The position numbers were made by a program, and so were the translations under genes. A DNA stretch of 64,000 bases from Sepiola atlantica (lineage: Eukaryota > Mollusca > Cephalopoda > Sepiida > Sepiolidae), in contig CAUVYP010001198.1 in the NCBI GenBank assembly GCA_963556195.1, positions 496,001-560,000 on the forward strand, given 5' to 3'. Below, piece by piece: positions 49,675 to 63,995 of the stretch (position 1 is its first letter; each line of letters begins with the position of its first letter). Below the pieces are notes generated by a model that saw only the letters and a program-made list of their open reading frames with translations, was not told the origin of the DNA and ran no database searches.

Positions 49675-52600
49675 TTAGCGCGTTTTAAAGTTGATAACGC
49701 TTTTGTTTATACCTTCCACATTTATTCGAATTGTGCCACGAAACTTTGCAGACAGTCGCGGAGACAGATTTTCTACTGAAGTACCAAGTTTCAGAAGTGC
49801 AGCTCTGGTACTGCCGGAGATATGTCGATACAAACTGAATACGCAAAACATCAACAAAATTTAGCGAGTTTTAAAGTTGATATCGCTTTTGTTAATAACT
49901 TCCACATTTATTCGAATTGTGCCACGAAACTTTGCAGACAGTCGCGGAGACACATTTCCTACTGAAGTACCAAGTTTCAGAAGTGCAGCTTTTGTACTGC
50001 CGGAGGTAGATCGATACAAACTGAATACGCAAAACATCAACAAAATTCAGCGCGTTTTAAAGTTGATATCGCTTTTGTTAATAACTTTCACATTTATTCG
50101 AATTGTACCGCGAAACTTTGCAGACAGTCGCGGATAGGCCTTTTCTACTGAAGTACCAAGATTCAGAAGTGCAGCTCTTGTACTGCCGGAGATATGTCGA
50201 TACAAACTGAATACGCAAAACATCAACAAAATTTAGCGCGTTTTAAAGTTGATATCGCTTTTGTTTATTACTTCCACATTTATTCGAATTGTGCCACGAA
50301 ACTTTGCAGACAGTCGCGGAGACAGATTTACTACTGAAGTACCAAGTGTCAGAAGTGCAGCTCTTGTACTGCCGGAGATATATCGATACAAACTGAATAC
50401 GCAAAACATCAACAAAATTTAGCGCGTTTTAAAGTTGATATAACTTTTGTTAATAACTTCCACATTTATTCGGATTGTGCCACGAAACTTTGCAGACAGT
50501 CGCGGAGACAGATTTTCTACTGAAGTACCAAGTTTCAGAAGTGCAGCTCTTGTACTGCCGGAGATATGTCGATACAAACTGAATACGCAAAACATTAACA
50601 AAATTAAGCGCGTTTTAAAGTTGATATCGCTTTTGTTAATAACTTCAATATTTATTCGAATTGTGCCACGAAACTTTGCAGACAGTCGCGGAGACTGATT
50701 TTCTACTGAAGTACCAAGTTTCAGAAGTGCAGCTCTTGTACTGCCGGAGATATGTCGATACAAACTGAATACGCAAAACATCAACAAAATTTAGCGCGTT
50801 TTAAAGTTGATACCGCTTTTGTTAATAACTTCCACATTTATTCGAATTGTGCCACGAAACTTTGCAGACAGTCGCGGAGACATATTGTCTACTGAAGTAC
50901 CAAGTTTCAGAAGTGCAGCTCTTGTACTGCCGGAGATATGTCGATACAAACTGAATACGCAAAACATCAACAAAATTTAGCGCGTTTTAAAGTTGATATC
51001 GCTTTTGTTAATAACTTCCACATTTATTCGAATTGTGCCACGATACTTTGCAGACAGTCGCGGAGAACTGTTTTCTACTGAAGTACCAAGTTTCAGAAGT
51101 GCAGCTCTTGTACTGCCGGAGATATGTCGATACAAACTGAATACGCAAAACATACAACACAATTTAGCGCGTTTTAAAGTTGATAACGCTTTTGTTAATA
51201 ACTTCCACATTTATTCGAATTGTACCACGAAACTTTGCAGACAGTCGCGGATAGGCCTTTTCTACTAAAGTACCAAGTTTCAGAAGTGCAGCTCTTGTAC
51301 TGCCGGAGATATGTCGATACAAACTGAATACGCAAAACATCAACAAAATTTAGCGCGTTTTAAAGTTGATATCGCTTTTGTTAATAACTTCCACATTTAT
51401 TCGAATTGTGCAACGAAACTTTGCAGACCGTCGCGGAGAACTGTTTACTACTGAAGTACTAAGTTTCAGAAGTGCAGCTTTTGTACTGCCGGAGATATGT
51501 CGATACAAACTGAATACGCAAAACATCAACAAAATTCAGCGCGTTTTAAAGTTGATATCGCTTTTGTTAATAACTTCCACATTTATTCGAATTGTACCAC
51601 GAAACTTTGCAGACAGTCGCGGATAGGCCTTTTCTACTGAAGTACTAAATTTCAGAAGTGCAGCTCTTGTACTGCCGGAGATATGTCGATACAAACTGAA
51701 TACGCAAAACATCAACAAAATTTAGCGCGTTTTAAAGTTGATATCGCTTTTGTTAATAACTTCAATATTTATTCGAATTGTGCCACGAAACCTTGCAGAC
51801 AGTCGCGGAGATAGATATTCTACTGAAGTACCAAGTTTCAGAAGTGCAGCTCTTGTACTGCCGGAGATATGTCGATACAAACTGAATACGCAAAACATCA
51901 ACAAAATTAAGCGCGTTTTAAAGTTGATATCGCTTTTGTTAATAACTTCAATATTTATTCGAATTGTGCAACGAAACTTTGCAGACAGTCGCGGAGACTG
52001 ATTTTCTACTGAAGTACCAAGTTTCAGAAGTGCAGCTCTTGTACTGCCGGAGATATGTCGATCCAAACTGAATACGCGAAACATCAACAAAATTTAGCGC
52101 GTTTTAAAGTTGATATCGCTTTTGTTAATAACTTCCACATTTATTCGAATTGTGCCACGAAACTTTGCAGACAGTCGCGGAGACACATTTCCTACTGAAG
52201 TACCAAGTTTCAGAAGTGCAGCTTTTGTACTGCCGGAGGTAGATCGATACAAACTGAATACGCAAAACATCAACAAAATTCAGCGCGTTTTAAAGTTGAT
52301 ATCGCTTTTGTTAATAACTTTCACATTTATTCGAATTGTACCGCGAAACTTTGCAGACAGTCGCGGATAGGCCTTTTCTACTGAAGTACCAAGATTAAGA
52401 AGTGCAGCTCTTGTACTGCCGGAGATATGTCGATACAAACTGAATACGCAAAACATCAACAAAATTTAGCGCGTTTTAAAGTTGATATCGCTTTTGTTTA
52501 TTACTTCCACATTTATTCGAATTGTGCCACGAAACTTTGCAGACAGTCGCGGAGACAGATTTACTACTGAAGTACCAAGTTTCAGAAGTGCAGCTCTTGT

Positions 52601-53023
52601 ACTGCCGGAGATATATCGATACAAACTGAATACGCAAAACATCAACAAAATTTAGCGCGTTTTAAAGTTGATATAACTTTTGTTAATAACTTCCACATTT
52701 ATTCGGATTGTGCCACGAAACTTTGCAGACAGTCGCGGAGACAGATTTTCTACTGAAGTACCAAGTTTCAGAAGTGCAGCTCTTGTACTGCCGGAGATAT
52801 GTCGATACAAACTTAATACGCAAAACATCAACAAAATTTAGCGCGTTTTAAAGTTGATATCGCTTTTGTTAATAACTTCAATATTTATTCGAATTGTGCC
52901 ACGAAACCTTGCAGACAGTCGCGGAGATAGATATTCTACTGAAGTACCAAGTTTCAGAAGTGCAGCTCTTGTACTGCCGGAGATATGTCGATACAAACTG
53001 AATACGCAAAACATCAACAAAAT
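49675..53023. repeat. Mosaic block with two interleaved duplications
   Basis: 49861-50604 and 52094-52837 (four monomers, offset 2,233 bp) share 'ggaggtagatcg', 'taccgcgaaac', 'gtttattacttcc' and 'gatataacttttg'. 51722-52093 and 52838-53209 (two monomers, offset 1,116 bp) share 'gaaaccttgcag' and 'ggagatagatattc'. The 187-bp unit at 50977 has an extra base in 'catacaacac'. Confidence 0.78.
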
Positions 53024-55441
53024 TAAGCGCGTTTTAAAGTTGATATCGCTTTTGTTAATAACTTCAATATTTATTCGAATTGTGCCACGAAACTTTGCAG
53101 ACAGTCGCGGAGACTGATTTTCTACTGAAGTACCAAGTTTCAGAAGTGCAGCTCTTGTACTGCCGGAGATATGTCGATACAAACTGAATACGCGAAACAT
53201 CAACAAAATTTAGCGCGTTTAAAAGTTGATATCGCTTTTGTTAATAACTTCCACATTTATTCGAATTGTGCCACGAAACTTTGCAGACAGTCGCGGAGAC
53301 ATATTGTCTACTGAAGTACCAAGTTTCAGAAGTGCAGCTCTTGTACTGCCGAAGATATGTCGATACAAACTGAATACGCAAAACATCAACAAAATTTAGC
53401 GCGTTTTGAAGTTGATATCGCTTTTGTTAATAACTTCCACATTTATTCGAATTGTGCCACGAAACTTTGCAGACAGTCGCGGAGAACTGTTTGCTACTGA
53501 AGTACCAAGTTTCAGAAGTGCAGCTTTTGTACTGCCGGAGATGTGTCGATACAAACTGAATACGCAAAACATCAACACAATTTAGCGCGTTTTAAAGTTG
53601 ATATCGCTTTTGTTAATAACTTCCACATTTATTCGAATTGTACCACGAAACTTTGCAGACAGTCGCGGATAAGCCTTTTCTACTAAAGTACCAAGTTCTA
53701 GAAGTGCAGCTCTTGTACTGCCGGAGATATGTCGATACAAACTGAATACGCAAAACATCAACAAAATTTAGCGCGTTTTAAAGTTGATATCGCTTTTGTT
53801 AATAACTTGAATATTTATTCGAATTGTGCCACGAAACTTTGCAGACAGTCGCGAAGAACTGTTTACTACTGAAGTACCAAGTTTCAGAAGTGCAGCTCTT
53901 GTACTGCCGGAGATATGTCGATACAAACTGAATACGCAAAACATCAACAAAATTTAGCGCGTTTTAAAGTTGATATCGCTTTTGTTAATAACTTCCACAT
54001 TTATTCGGATTGTACCACGAAACTTTGCAGACAGTCGCTGATAGGCCTCTTATACTGAAGTACCAAGTTTCAGAAGTGCAGCTCTTGTACTGCCGGAGAT
54101 ATGTCGATACAAACTGAATACGCAAAACATCAACAAAATTTAGCGCGTTTTAAAGTTGATATCGCTTTTGTTAATAACTTCCACATTTATTCGAATTGTA
54201 CCACGAAACTTTGCAAACAGTCGCGGATAGGCCTTTTCTACTGCAGTACCAAGTTTCAGAAGTGCAGCTCTTGTACTGCCGGAGATATGTCGATACAAAC
54301 TGAATACGCAAAACATCAACAAAATTGTGCGCGTTTTAAAGTTGATATCGCTTTTGTTAATAACTTGAATATTTATTCGAATTGTGCAACGAAACTTTGC
54401 AGACAGTCGCGAAGAACTGTTTACTACTGAAGTACCAAGTTTCAGAAGTGCAGCTCTTGTACTGCCGGAGATATGTCGATACAAACTGAATACGCAAAAC
54501 ATCAACTAAATTTAGCGCGTTTAAAAGTTGATATCGCTTTTGTTAATAACTTCCACATTTATTCGAATTGTACCACGAAACTTTGCAGACAGTCGCTGAT
54601 AGGCCTCTTATACTGAAGTACCAAGTTTCAGAAGTGCAGCTCTTGTACTGCCGGAGATATGTCGATACAAACTGAATACGCAAAACATCAACAAAATTTA
54701 GCGCGTTTTAAAGTTGATATCGCTTTTGTTTATAACTTCCAGATTTATACGAATTGTGCCACGAAACTTTGCAGACAGTCGCTGAGACAGATTTACTACT
54801 GAAGTACCAAGTTTCAGAAGTGCAGCTCTTGTACTGCCGGAGATATGTCGATAAAAACTGAATACGCAAAACGTCAACAAAATTTAGCGCGTTTTAAAGT
54901 TGATATCGCTTTTGTTAATAACTTCCACATTTATTCGAATTGTGCCACGAAACTTTGCAGACAGTCGCGGAGAACTGTTTTCTACTGAAGTACCAAGTTT
55001 CAGAAGTGCAGCTTTTGTACTGCCGGAGGTAGATCGATACAAACTGATTACGCAAAACATCAACAAAATTCAGCGCGTTTTAAAGTTGATATCGCTTTTG
55101 TTAATAACTTTCACATTTATTCGAATTGTACCACGAAACTTTGCAGACAGTCGCGGATAGGCCTTTTCTACTGAAGTACCAAGATTCAGAAGTGCAGCTC
55201 TTGTACTGCCGGAGATATGTCGATACAAACTGAATACGCAAAACATCAAAAAAATTTAGCGCGTTTTAAAGTTGATATCGCTTTTGTGTATAACTTCCAC
55301 ATTTATTCGAATTGTGCCACGAAACTTTGCAGACAGTCGCGGAGACAGATTTACTACTGAAGTACCAAGTTTCAGAAGTGCAGCTCTTGTACTGCCGGAG
55401 ATATATCGATACAAACTGAATACGCAAAACATCAACAAAAT
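53024..55441. repeat. Mosaic block, second copy of the 48559 segment and followers
   Basis: 53024-54139 repeats 48559-49674. It continues with units related to domain 6 (54140, 54326 with 'gtgcgcg', 54512) and to the 'ggaggtagatcg' group (54884, 55070, 55256). Two units (53210, 54512) share the change 'gtttaaaagttg'. Confidence 0.75.
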
Positions 55442-58045
55442 TTAGCGCGTTTTAAAGTTGATATCGCTTTTGTTAATAACTTCCATATTTATTCGAGTTG
55501 TGCCACGAAACTTTGCAGACAGTCGCGGAGACATGTTTTCCACTGAAGTACCAAGTTCACCAAGTGCAGCTCTTGTACTGCCGGAGATATGTCGATACAA
55601 ACTGAATACGCAAAACATGAACAAAATTTAGCGCGTTTTAAAGTTGATATCGCTTTTGTTAATAACTTCCACATTTATTCGAATTGTGCCACGAAACTTT
55701 GCAGACAGTCGCGGAGACAGATTTACTACTGACGTACCAAGTTTCAGAAGTGCAGCTTTTGTACTGCCGGAGATATGTCGATACAAACTGAATACGCAAA
55801 ACATCAACAAAATTTAGCGCGTTTTAAAGTTGATATCGCTTTTGTTAATAACTTCAACATTTATTCGAATTGTGCCACGAAACTTTGCAGACAGTCGCGG
55901 AGACTGATTTTCTACTGAAGTACCAAGTTTCAGAAGTGCAGCTTTTGTACTGCCGGAGATATGTCGATACAAACTGAATACGCAAAACATCAACAAAATT
56001 TAGCGCGTTTTAAAGTTGATATCGCTTTTGTTAATAACTTCCACATTTATTCGAATTGTGCCACGAAACTTTGCAGACAGTCGCGGAGACATGTTTTCTA
56101 CTGAAGTACCAAGTGTCAGAAGTGCATCTCTTGTACTGCCGGAGATATGTCGATACAAACTGAATACGCAAAACATCAACAAAATTTAGCGCGTTTTAAA
56201 GTTGATATCGCTTTTATTAATAACTTCAACATTTATTCGAATTGTGCAACGAAACATTGCAAACAGTCGCGGAGAACTGTTTTCTACTGACGTACCAAGT
56301 TTCAGAAGTGCAGCTTTTGTACTGCCGGAGATATGTCGATACAAACTGAATACGCAAAACATCAACAAAATTTAGCGCGTTTTAAAGTTGATATCGCTTT
56401 TGTTAATAACTTCAACATTTATTCGAATTGTGCCACGAAACTTTGCAGACAGTCGCGGAGACTGATTTTCTACTGAAGTACCAAGTTTCAGAAGTGCAGC
56501 TTTTGTACTGCCGGAGATATGTCGATACAAACTGAATACGCAAAACATCAACAAAATTTAGCGCGTTTTAAAGTTGATATCGCTTTTGTTAATAACTTCC
56601 ACATTTATTCGAATTGTGCCACGAAACTTTGCAGACAGTCGCGGAGACATATTGTCTACTGAAGTACGAAGTGTCAGAAGTGCATCTCTTGTACTGCCGG
56701 AGATATGTCGATACAAACTGAATACGCAAAACATCAACAAAATTTAGCGCGTTTTAAAGTTGATATCGCTTTTGTTAATAACTTCCACATTTATTCGAAT
56801 TGTGCCACGAAACTTTGCAGACAGTCGCGGAGAACTGTTTTCTACTGAAGTACCAAGTTTCAGAAGTGCAGCTCTTGTACTGCCGGAGATATGTCGATAC
56901 AAACTGAATACGCAAAACATCAACAAAATTTAGCGCGTTTTAAAGTTGATAACGCTTTTGTTAATAACTTCCACATTTATTCGAATTGTACCACGAAACT
57001 TTGCAGACAGTCGCGGATAGGCCTTTTCTACTGAAGTACTAAATTTTAGAAGTGCAGCTCTTGTACTGCCGGAGATATGTCGATACAAACTGAATACGCA
57101 AAACATCAACAAAATTTAGCGCGTTTTAAAGTTGATATCGCTTTTGTTAATAACTTCAATATTTATTCGAATTGTGCCACGAAACCTTGCAGACAGTCGC
57201 GGAGATAGATATTCTACTGAAGTACCAAGTTTCAGAAGTGCAGCTCTTGTACTGCCGGAGATATGTCGATACAAACTGAATACGCAAAACATCAACAAAA
57301 TTTAGCGCGTTTTAAAGTTGATATCGCTTTTGTTAATAACTTCCACATTTATTCGAATTGTGCCACGAAACTTTGCAGACAGTCGCGGAGACATGTTTTC
57401 AACTGAAGTACCAAGTTTCAGAAGTGCAGCTCTTGTACTGCCGGAGATATGTCGATACAAACTGAATACGCAAAACATCAACAAAATTTAGCGCGTTTTA
57501 AAGTTGATATCGCTTTTGTTAATAACTTCCACATTTATTCGAATTGTACCACGAAACTTTGCAGACAATCGCGGATAAGTCTTTTCAACTGAAGTACCAA
57601 GTTTCAGAAGTGCAGCTCTTGTACTGCCGGAGATATGTCGATACAAACTGAATACGCAAAACATCAACAAAATTTAGCGCGTTTTAAAGTTGATATCGCT
57701 TTTGTTAATTACTTCCACATTTATTCGAATTGTGCCACGATACTTTGCAGACAGTCGCGGAGACATGTTTTCTACGTAAGTACCAAGTTCCAGAAGTGCA
57801 GCTTTTGTACTGCCGGAGATATGTCGATACAAACTGAATACGCAAAACATGAACAAAATTTAGCGCGTTTTAAAGTTGATATCGCTTTTGTTAATAACTT
57901 CCACATTTATTCGAATTGTGCCACGAAACTTTGCAGACAGTCGCGGAAAGGCATTTTCAACTGAAGTACCAAGTTTCAGAAGTGCAGCTCTTGTACTGCT
58001 GGAGATATGTCGATACAAACTGAATACGCAAAACATCAACAAAAT
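55442..58045. repeat. 14-monomer segment (2,604 bp) starting a possible HOR
   Basis: The first two units (55442, 55628) match the pair at 58046 and 58232, exactly 14 monomers away, with 'ttccatatttattcgag', 'gttttccactg' and 'ttcaccaagtgc' in the first of each pair. Inside, 55814-56371 and 56372-56929 form a tandem trimer (558 bp) with 'agtgtcagaagtgcatctc' in the middle unit of each. Confidence 0.72.
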
Positions 58046-59347
58046 TTAGCGCGTTTTAAAGTTGATATCGCTTTTGTTAATAACTTCCATATTTATTCGA
58101 GTTGTGCCACGAAACTTTGCAGACAGTCGCGGAGACATGTTTTCCACTGAAGTACCAAGTTCACCAAGTGCAGCTCTTGTACTGCCGGAGATATGTCGAT
58201 ACAAACTGAATACGCAAAACATGAACAAAATTTAGCGCGTTTTAAAGTTGATATCGCTTTTGTTAATAACTTCCACATTTATTCGAATTGTGCCACGAAA
58301 CTTTGCAGACAGTCGCGGAGACAGATTTACTACTGAAGTACCTAGTTTCAGAAGTGCAGCTCTTGTACTGCCGGAGATATGTCGATACAAACTGAATACG
58401 CAAAACATCAACAAAATTTAGCGCGTTTTAAAGTTGATATCGCTTTTGTTAATAACTTCCACATTTATTCGAATTGTGCCACGAAACTTTGCAGACAGTC
58501 GCGGAGACAGATTTTCTACTGAAGTACCAAGTTTCAGAAGTGCAACGCTTGTACTGCCGGAGATATGTCGATACAAACTGAATACGCAAAACATCAACAA
58601 AATTTAGCGCGTTTTAAAGTTGATATCGCTTTTGTTTATAACTTCCACATTTATTCGAATTGTGCCACGAAACTTTGCAGACAGTCGCGGAGAACTGTTT
58701 TCTACTGAAGTACCAAGTTACAGAAGTGCAGCTCTTGTACTGCCGGAGATATGTCGATACAAACTGAATACGCAAAACATCAACAAAATTTAGCGCGTTT
58801 TAAAGTTGATATCGCTTTTGTTAATAACTTCCACATTTATTCGAATTGTACCACGAAACTTTGCAGACAGTCGCGGATAGGCCTTTTCTACTGCAGTACC
58901 ATGTTTCAGAAGTGCAGCTCTTGTACTGCCGGAGATATGTCGATACAAACTGAATACGCAAAACATCAACTAAATTTAGCGCGTTTTAAAGTTGATATCG
59001 CTTTTGTTAATAACTTCCACATTTATTCGAATTGTACCACGAAACTTTGCAGACAGTCGCTGATAGGCCTCTTATACTGAAGTACCAAGTTTCAGAAGTG
59101 CAGCTCTTGTACTGCCGGAGATATGTCGATACAAACTGAATACGCAAAACATCAACAAAATTTAGCGCGTTTTAAAGTTGATATCGCTTTTGTTTATAAC
59201 TTCCAGATTTATACGAATTGTGCCACGAAACTTTGCAGACAGTCGCGGAGACAGATATTCTACTGAAGTACCAAGTTTCAGAAGTGCAGCTCTTGTACTG
59301 CCGGAGATATGTCGATACAAACTGAATACGCAAAACATCAAAAAAAT
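58046..59347. repeat. Seven-monomer mosaic segment
   Basis: Starts like 55442 and then follows the subfamily order of domain 6 (compare 43787 to 44903): 'ttcaccaagtgc', 'acagatttac', 'gcaacgcttg', 'ggagaactg', 'ggataggcc' with 'actgcag', and 'gctgataggcctcttatac'. The 'gtgcgcg' unit between the last two is absent. It ends with a 'ccagatttatacg' unit (59162), as at 47135 and 54698. Confidence 0.72.
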
Positions 59348-61393
59348 TTAGCGCGTTTTAAAGTTGATATCGCTTTTGTTAATAACTTCCACATTTATTC
59401 GAATTGTGCCACGAAACTTTGCAGACAGTCGCGGAGACAGATTTCCTACTGAAGTACCAAGTTTCAGAAGTGCAGCTTTTGTACTGCCGGAGGTAGATCG
59501 ATACAAACTGAATACGCAAAACATCAACAAAATTCAGCGCGTTTTAAAGTTGATATCGCTTTTGTTAATAACTTCCACATTTATTCGAATTGTACCACGA
59601 AACTTTGCAGACAGTCGCGGATAGGCCTTTTCTACTGAAGTACCAAGATTCAGAAGTGCAGCTCTTGTACTGCCGGAGATATGTCGATACAAACTGAATA
59701 CGCAAAACATCAACAAAATTTAGCGCGTTTTAAAGTTGATATCGCTTTTGTTTATAACTTCCACATTTATTCGAATTGTGCCACGAAACTTTGCAGACAG
59801 TCGCGGAGACAGATTTACTACTGAAGTACCAAGTTTCAGAAGTGCAGATCTTGTACTGCCGGAGATATATCGATACAAACTGAATACGCAAAACATCAAC
59901 AAAATTTAGCGCGTTTTAAAGTTGATATCGCTTTTGTTAATAACTTCAACATTTATTCGGATTGTGCCACGAAACTTTGCAGACAGTCGCGGAGACAGAT
60001 TTTCTACTGAAGTACCAAGTTCCCGAAGTGCAGCTTTTGTACTGCCGGAGATATGTCGATACAAACTGAATACGCAAAACATCAACAAAATTTAGCGCGT
60101 TTTAAAGTTGATATCGCTTTTGTTAATAACTTCCACATTTATTCGAATTGTTCCACGAAACATTGAAAACAGTCGCGGAGAACTTTTTTCTACTGACGTA
60201 CCAAGTTTCAGAAGTGCAGCTTTTGTACTGCCGGAGATATGTCGATACAAACTGAATACGCAAAACATCAACAAAATTTAGCGCGTTTTAAAGTTGATAT
60301 CGCTTTTGTTAATAACTTCCACATTTATTCGAATTGTACCACGAAACTTTGCAGACAGTCGCGGATAGGCCATTTCTACTGAAGTACCATATTTCAGAAG
60401 TGCAGCTCTTGTACTGCCGGAGATATGTCGATACAAACTGAATACGCAAAACATCAACAAAATTAAGCGCGTTTTAAAGTTGATATCGCTTTTGTTAATA
60501 ACTTCAATATTTATTCGAATTGTGCCACGAAACTTTTCAGACAGTCGCGGAGACTGATTTTCTACTGAAGTACCAAGTTTCAGAAGTGCAGCTCTTGTAC
60601 TGCCGGAGATATGTCGATACAAACTGAATACGCAAAACATTAACAAAATTTAGCGCGTTTTAAAGTTGATATCGCTTTTGTTAATAACTTCCACATTTAT
60701 TCGAATTGTGCCACGAAACTTTGCAGACAGTCGCGGAGACATATTGTCTACTGAAGTACCAAGTTTCAGAAGTGCAGCTCTTGTACTGCCGAAGATATGT
60801 CGATACAAACTGAATACGCAAAACATCAACAAAATTTAGCGCGTTTTAAAGTTGATATCGCTTTTGTTTATAACTTCCACATTTATTCGAATTGTGCCAC
60901 GAAACTTTGCAGACAGTCGCGGAGACAGATTTACTACTGAAGTACCAAGTTTCAGAAGTGCAGATCTGGTACTGCCGGAGATATATCGATACAAACTGAA
61001 TACGCAAAACATCAACAAAATTTAGCGCGTTTTAAAGTTGATATAACTTTTGTTAATAACTTCCACATTTATTCGGATTGTGCCACGAAACTTTGCAGAC
61101 AGTCGCGGAGACAGATTTTCTACTGAAGTACCAAGTTTCAGAAGTGCAGCTCTTGTACTGCCGGAGATATGTCGATACAAACTGAATACGCAAAACATCA
61201 ACAAAATTTAGCGCGTTTTAAAGTTGATATCGCTTTTGTTAATAACTTCCTCATTTATTCGAATTGTTCCACGAAACATTGCAAACAGTCGCGGAGAATT
61301 GTTTTCTACTGACGTACAAAGTTTCAGAAGTGCGGCTTTTGTACTGCCGGAGATATGTCGATACAAACTGAATACGCAAAACATCAACAAAAT
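59348..61393. repeat. Paralogue of the LTR-flanking region without the LTR
   Basis: 59348 ('ggaggtagatcg'), 59534 and 59720 resemble 49861-50418. 60092-60835 matches the two sides of the LTR (47693 unit and 48373-48930) but is uninterrupted, with ACGC at 60258-60261 in place of the insertion. An extra unit (59906) separates the 59720 and 60092 relatives, which are adjacent at the LTR site (47507, 47693). 60836-61207 resembles 52466-52837. Confidence 0.82.
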
Positions 61394-63995
61394 TTAGCGC
61401 GTTTTAAAGTTGATATCGCTTTTGTTAATAACTTCAATATTTATTCGAATTGTGCCACGAAACTTTGCAGACAGTCGCGGAGACTGATTTTCTACTGAAG
61501 TACCAAGTTTCAGAACTGCAGCTCTTGTACTGCCGGAGATATGTCGATACAAACTGAATACGCAAAACATGAACAGAATTTAGCGCGTTTTAAAGTTGAT
61601 ATCGCTTTTGTTAATAACTTCCACATTTATTCGAATTGTGCCACGAAACTTTGCAGACAGTCGCGGAGACATATTGTCTACTGAAGTACAAAGTTTCAGA
61701 AGTGCAGCTCTTGTACTGCCGGAGATATGTCGATACAAACTGAATACGCAAAACATCAACAAAATTTAGCGCGTTTTAAAGTTGATATCGCTTTTGTTAA
61801 TAACTTCCACATTTATTCGAATTGTGCCACGAAACTTTGCAGACAGTCGCGGAGAACTGTTTTCTACTGAAGTACCAAGTTTCAGAAGTGCAGCTCTTGT
61901 ACTGCCGGAGATATGTCGATACAAACTGAATACGCAAAACATCAACACAATTTAGCGCGTTTTAAAGTTGATATCGCTTTTGTTAATAACTTCCACATTT
62001 ATTCGAATTGTACCACGAAACTTTGCAGACAGTCGCGGATAGGCCTTTTCAACTAAAGTACCAAGTTTCAGAAGTGCAGCTCTTGTACTGCCGGAGATAT
62101 GTCGATACAAACTGAATACGCAAAACATCAACAAAATTTAGCGCGTTTTAAAGTTGATATCGCTTTTGTTAATAACTTCCACATTTATTCGAATTGTGCC
62201 ACGAAACTTAGCAGACAGTCGCGGAGAACTGTTTTCTACTGAAGTACCAAGTTTCAGAAGTGCAGCTTTTGTACTGCCGGAGATATGTCGATACAAACTG
62301 AATACGCAAAACATCAACACAATTTAGCGCGTTTTAAAGTTGATATCGCTTTTGTTAATAACTTCCACATTTATTCGAATTGTACCACGAAACTTTGCAG
62401 ACAGTCGCGGATAGGCCTTTTCTACTAAAGTACCAAGATTCAGAAGTGCAGCTCTTGTACTGCCGGAGATATGTCGATACAAACTGAATACGCAAAACAT
62501 CAACAAAATTTAGCGCGTTTTAAAGTTGATATCGCTTTTGTTAATAACTTCAATATTTCTCGAATTGTGCCACGAAACTTTGCAGACAGTCGCGGAGATG
62601 GATATTCTACTGAAGTACCAAGTTTCAGAAGTGCAGCTCTTGTACTGCCGGAGATATGTCGATACAAACTGAATACGCAAAACATCAACAAAATTTAGCG
62701 CGTTTTAAAGTTGATATCGCTTTTGTTAATAACTTCCACATTTATTCGAATTGTGCAACGAAACTTTGCAGACCGTCGCGGAGAACTGCTTACTACTGAA
62801 GTACTAGGTTGCAGAAGTGCAGCTTTTGTACTGCCGGAGATATGTCGATACAAACTGAATACGCAAAACATCAACAAAATTTAGCGCGTTTTAAAGTTGA
62901 TATCGCTTTTGTTAATAACTTCCACATTTATTCGAATTGTACCACGAAACTTTGCAGACAGTCGCGGAGAGGCCTTTTCTACTGAAGTACTAAATTTCAG
63001 AAGTGCAGCTTTTGTACTGCCGGAGATATGTCGATACAAACTGAATACGCAAAACATCAACAAAATTTAGCGCGTTTTAAAGTTGATATCGCTTTTGTTA
63101 ATAACTTCAATATTTCTCGAATTGTGCCACGAAACTTTGCAGACAGTCGCGGAGATGGATATTCTACTGAAGTACCAAGTTTCAGAAGTGCAGCTCTTGT
63201 ACTGCCGGAGATATGTCGATACAAACTGAATACGCAAAACATCAACAAAATTTAGCGCGTTTTAAAGTTGATATCGCTTTTGTTAATAACTTCCACATTT
63301 ATTCGAATTGTGCCACGAAACTTTGCAGACAGTCGCAGAGACATGTTTTCAACTGAAGTACCAAGTTTCAGAAGTGCAGCTCTTGTACTGCCGGAGATAT
63401 GTCGATACAAACTGAATACGCAAAACATCAACAAAATTTAGCGCGTTTTAAAGTTGATATCGCTTTTGTTAATAACTTCCACATTTATTCGAATTGTACC
63501 ACGAAACTTTGCAGACAATCGCGGATAGGCCTTTTCTACTGAAGTACCAAGTTTCAGAAGTGCAGCTCTTGTACTGCCGGAGATATGTCGATACAAACTG
63601 AATACGCAAAACATCAACAAAATTTAGCGCGTTTTAAAGTTGATATCGCTTTTGTTAATTACTTCCACATTTATTCGAATTGTGCCACGATACTTTGCAG
63701 ACAGTCGCGGAGACATGTTTACTACTGAAGTACTAAGTTCCAGAAGTGCAGCTGTTGTACTGCCGGAGATATGTCGATACAAACTGAATACGCAAAACAT
63801 GAACAAAATTTAGCGCGTTTTAAAGTTGATATCGCTTTTGTTAATAACTTCCACATTTATTCGAATTGTGCCACGAAACTTTGCAGACAGTCGCGGAGAC
63901 ATATTGTCTACTGAAGTACCAAGTTTCAGAAGTGCAGCTCTTGTACTGCCGGAGATATGTCGATACAAACTGAATACGCAAAACATCAACAAAAT
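61394..63995. repeat. Right-end mosaic monomers
   Basis: Fourteen units. 62510 and 63067 are 185-bp relatives sharing 'aatatttctcg' and 'ggagatggatattc', 557 bp apart. 61952 and 62324 resemble 49117. The last units (63438, 63624, 63810) resemble 57488-57859 and the left-end 'acatattgtc' type. No long HOR period is evident. Confidence 0.75.

Noticed and set aside
64..63992. Repeated minus-strand 60-codon frames as a tandem gene family
   Set aside because: They coincide one-to-one with the satellite period, overlap equally open plus-strand frames, end at a stop inside the monomer junction, vary freely in the 86-99 box and resemble no protein family that I recognise.
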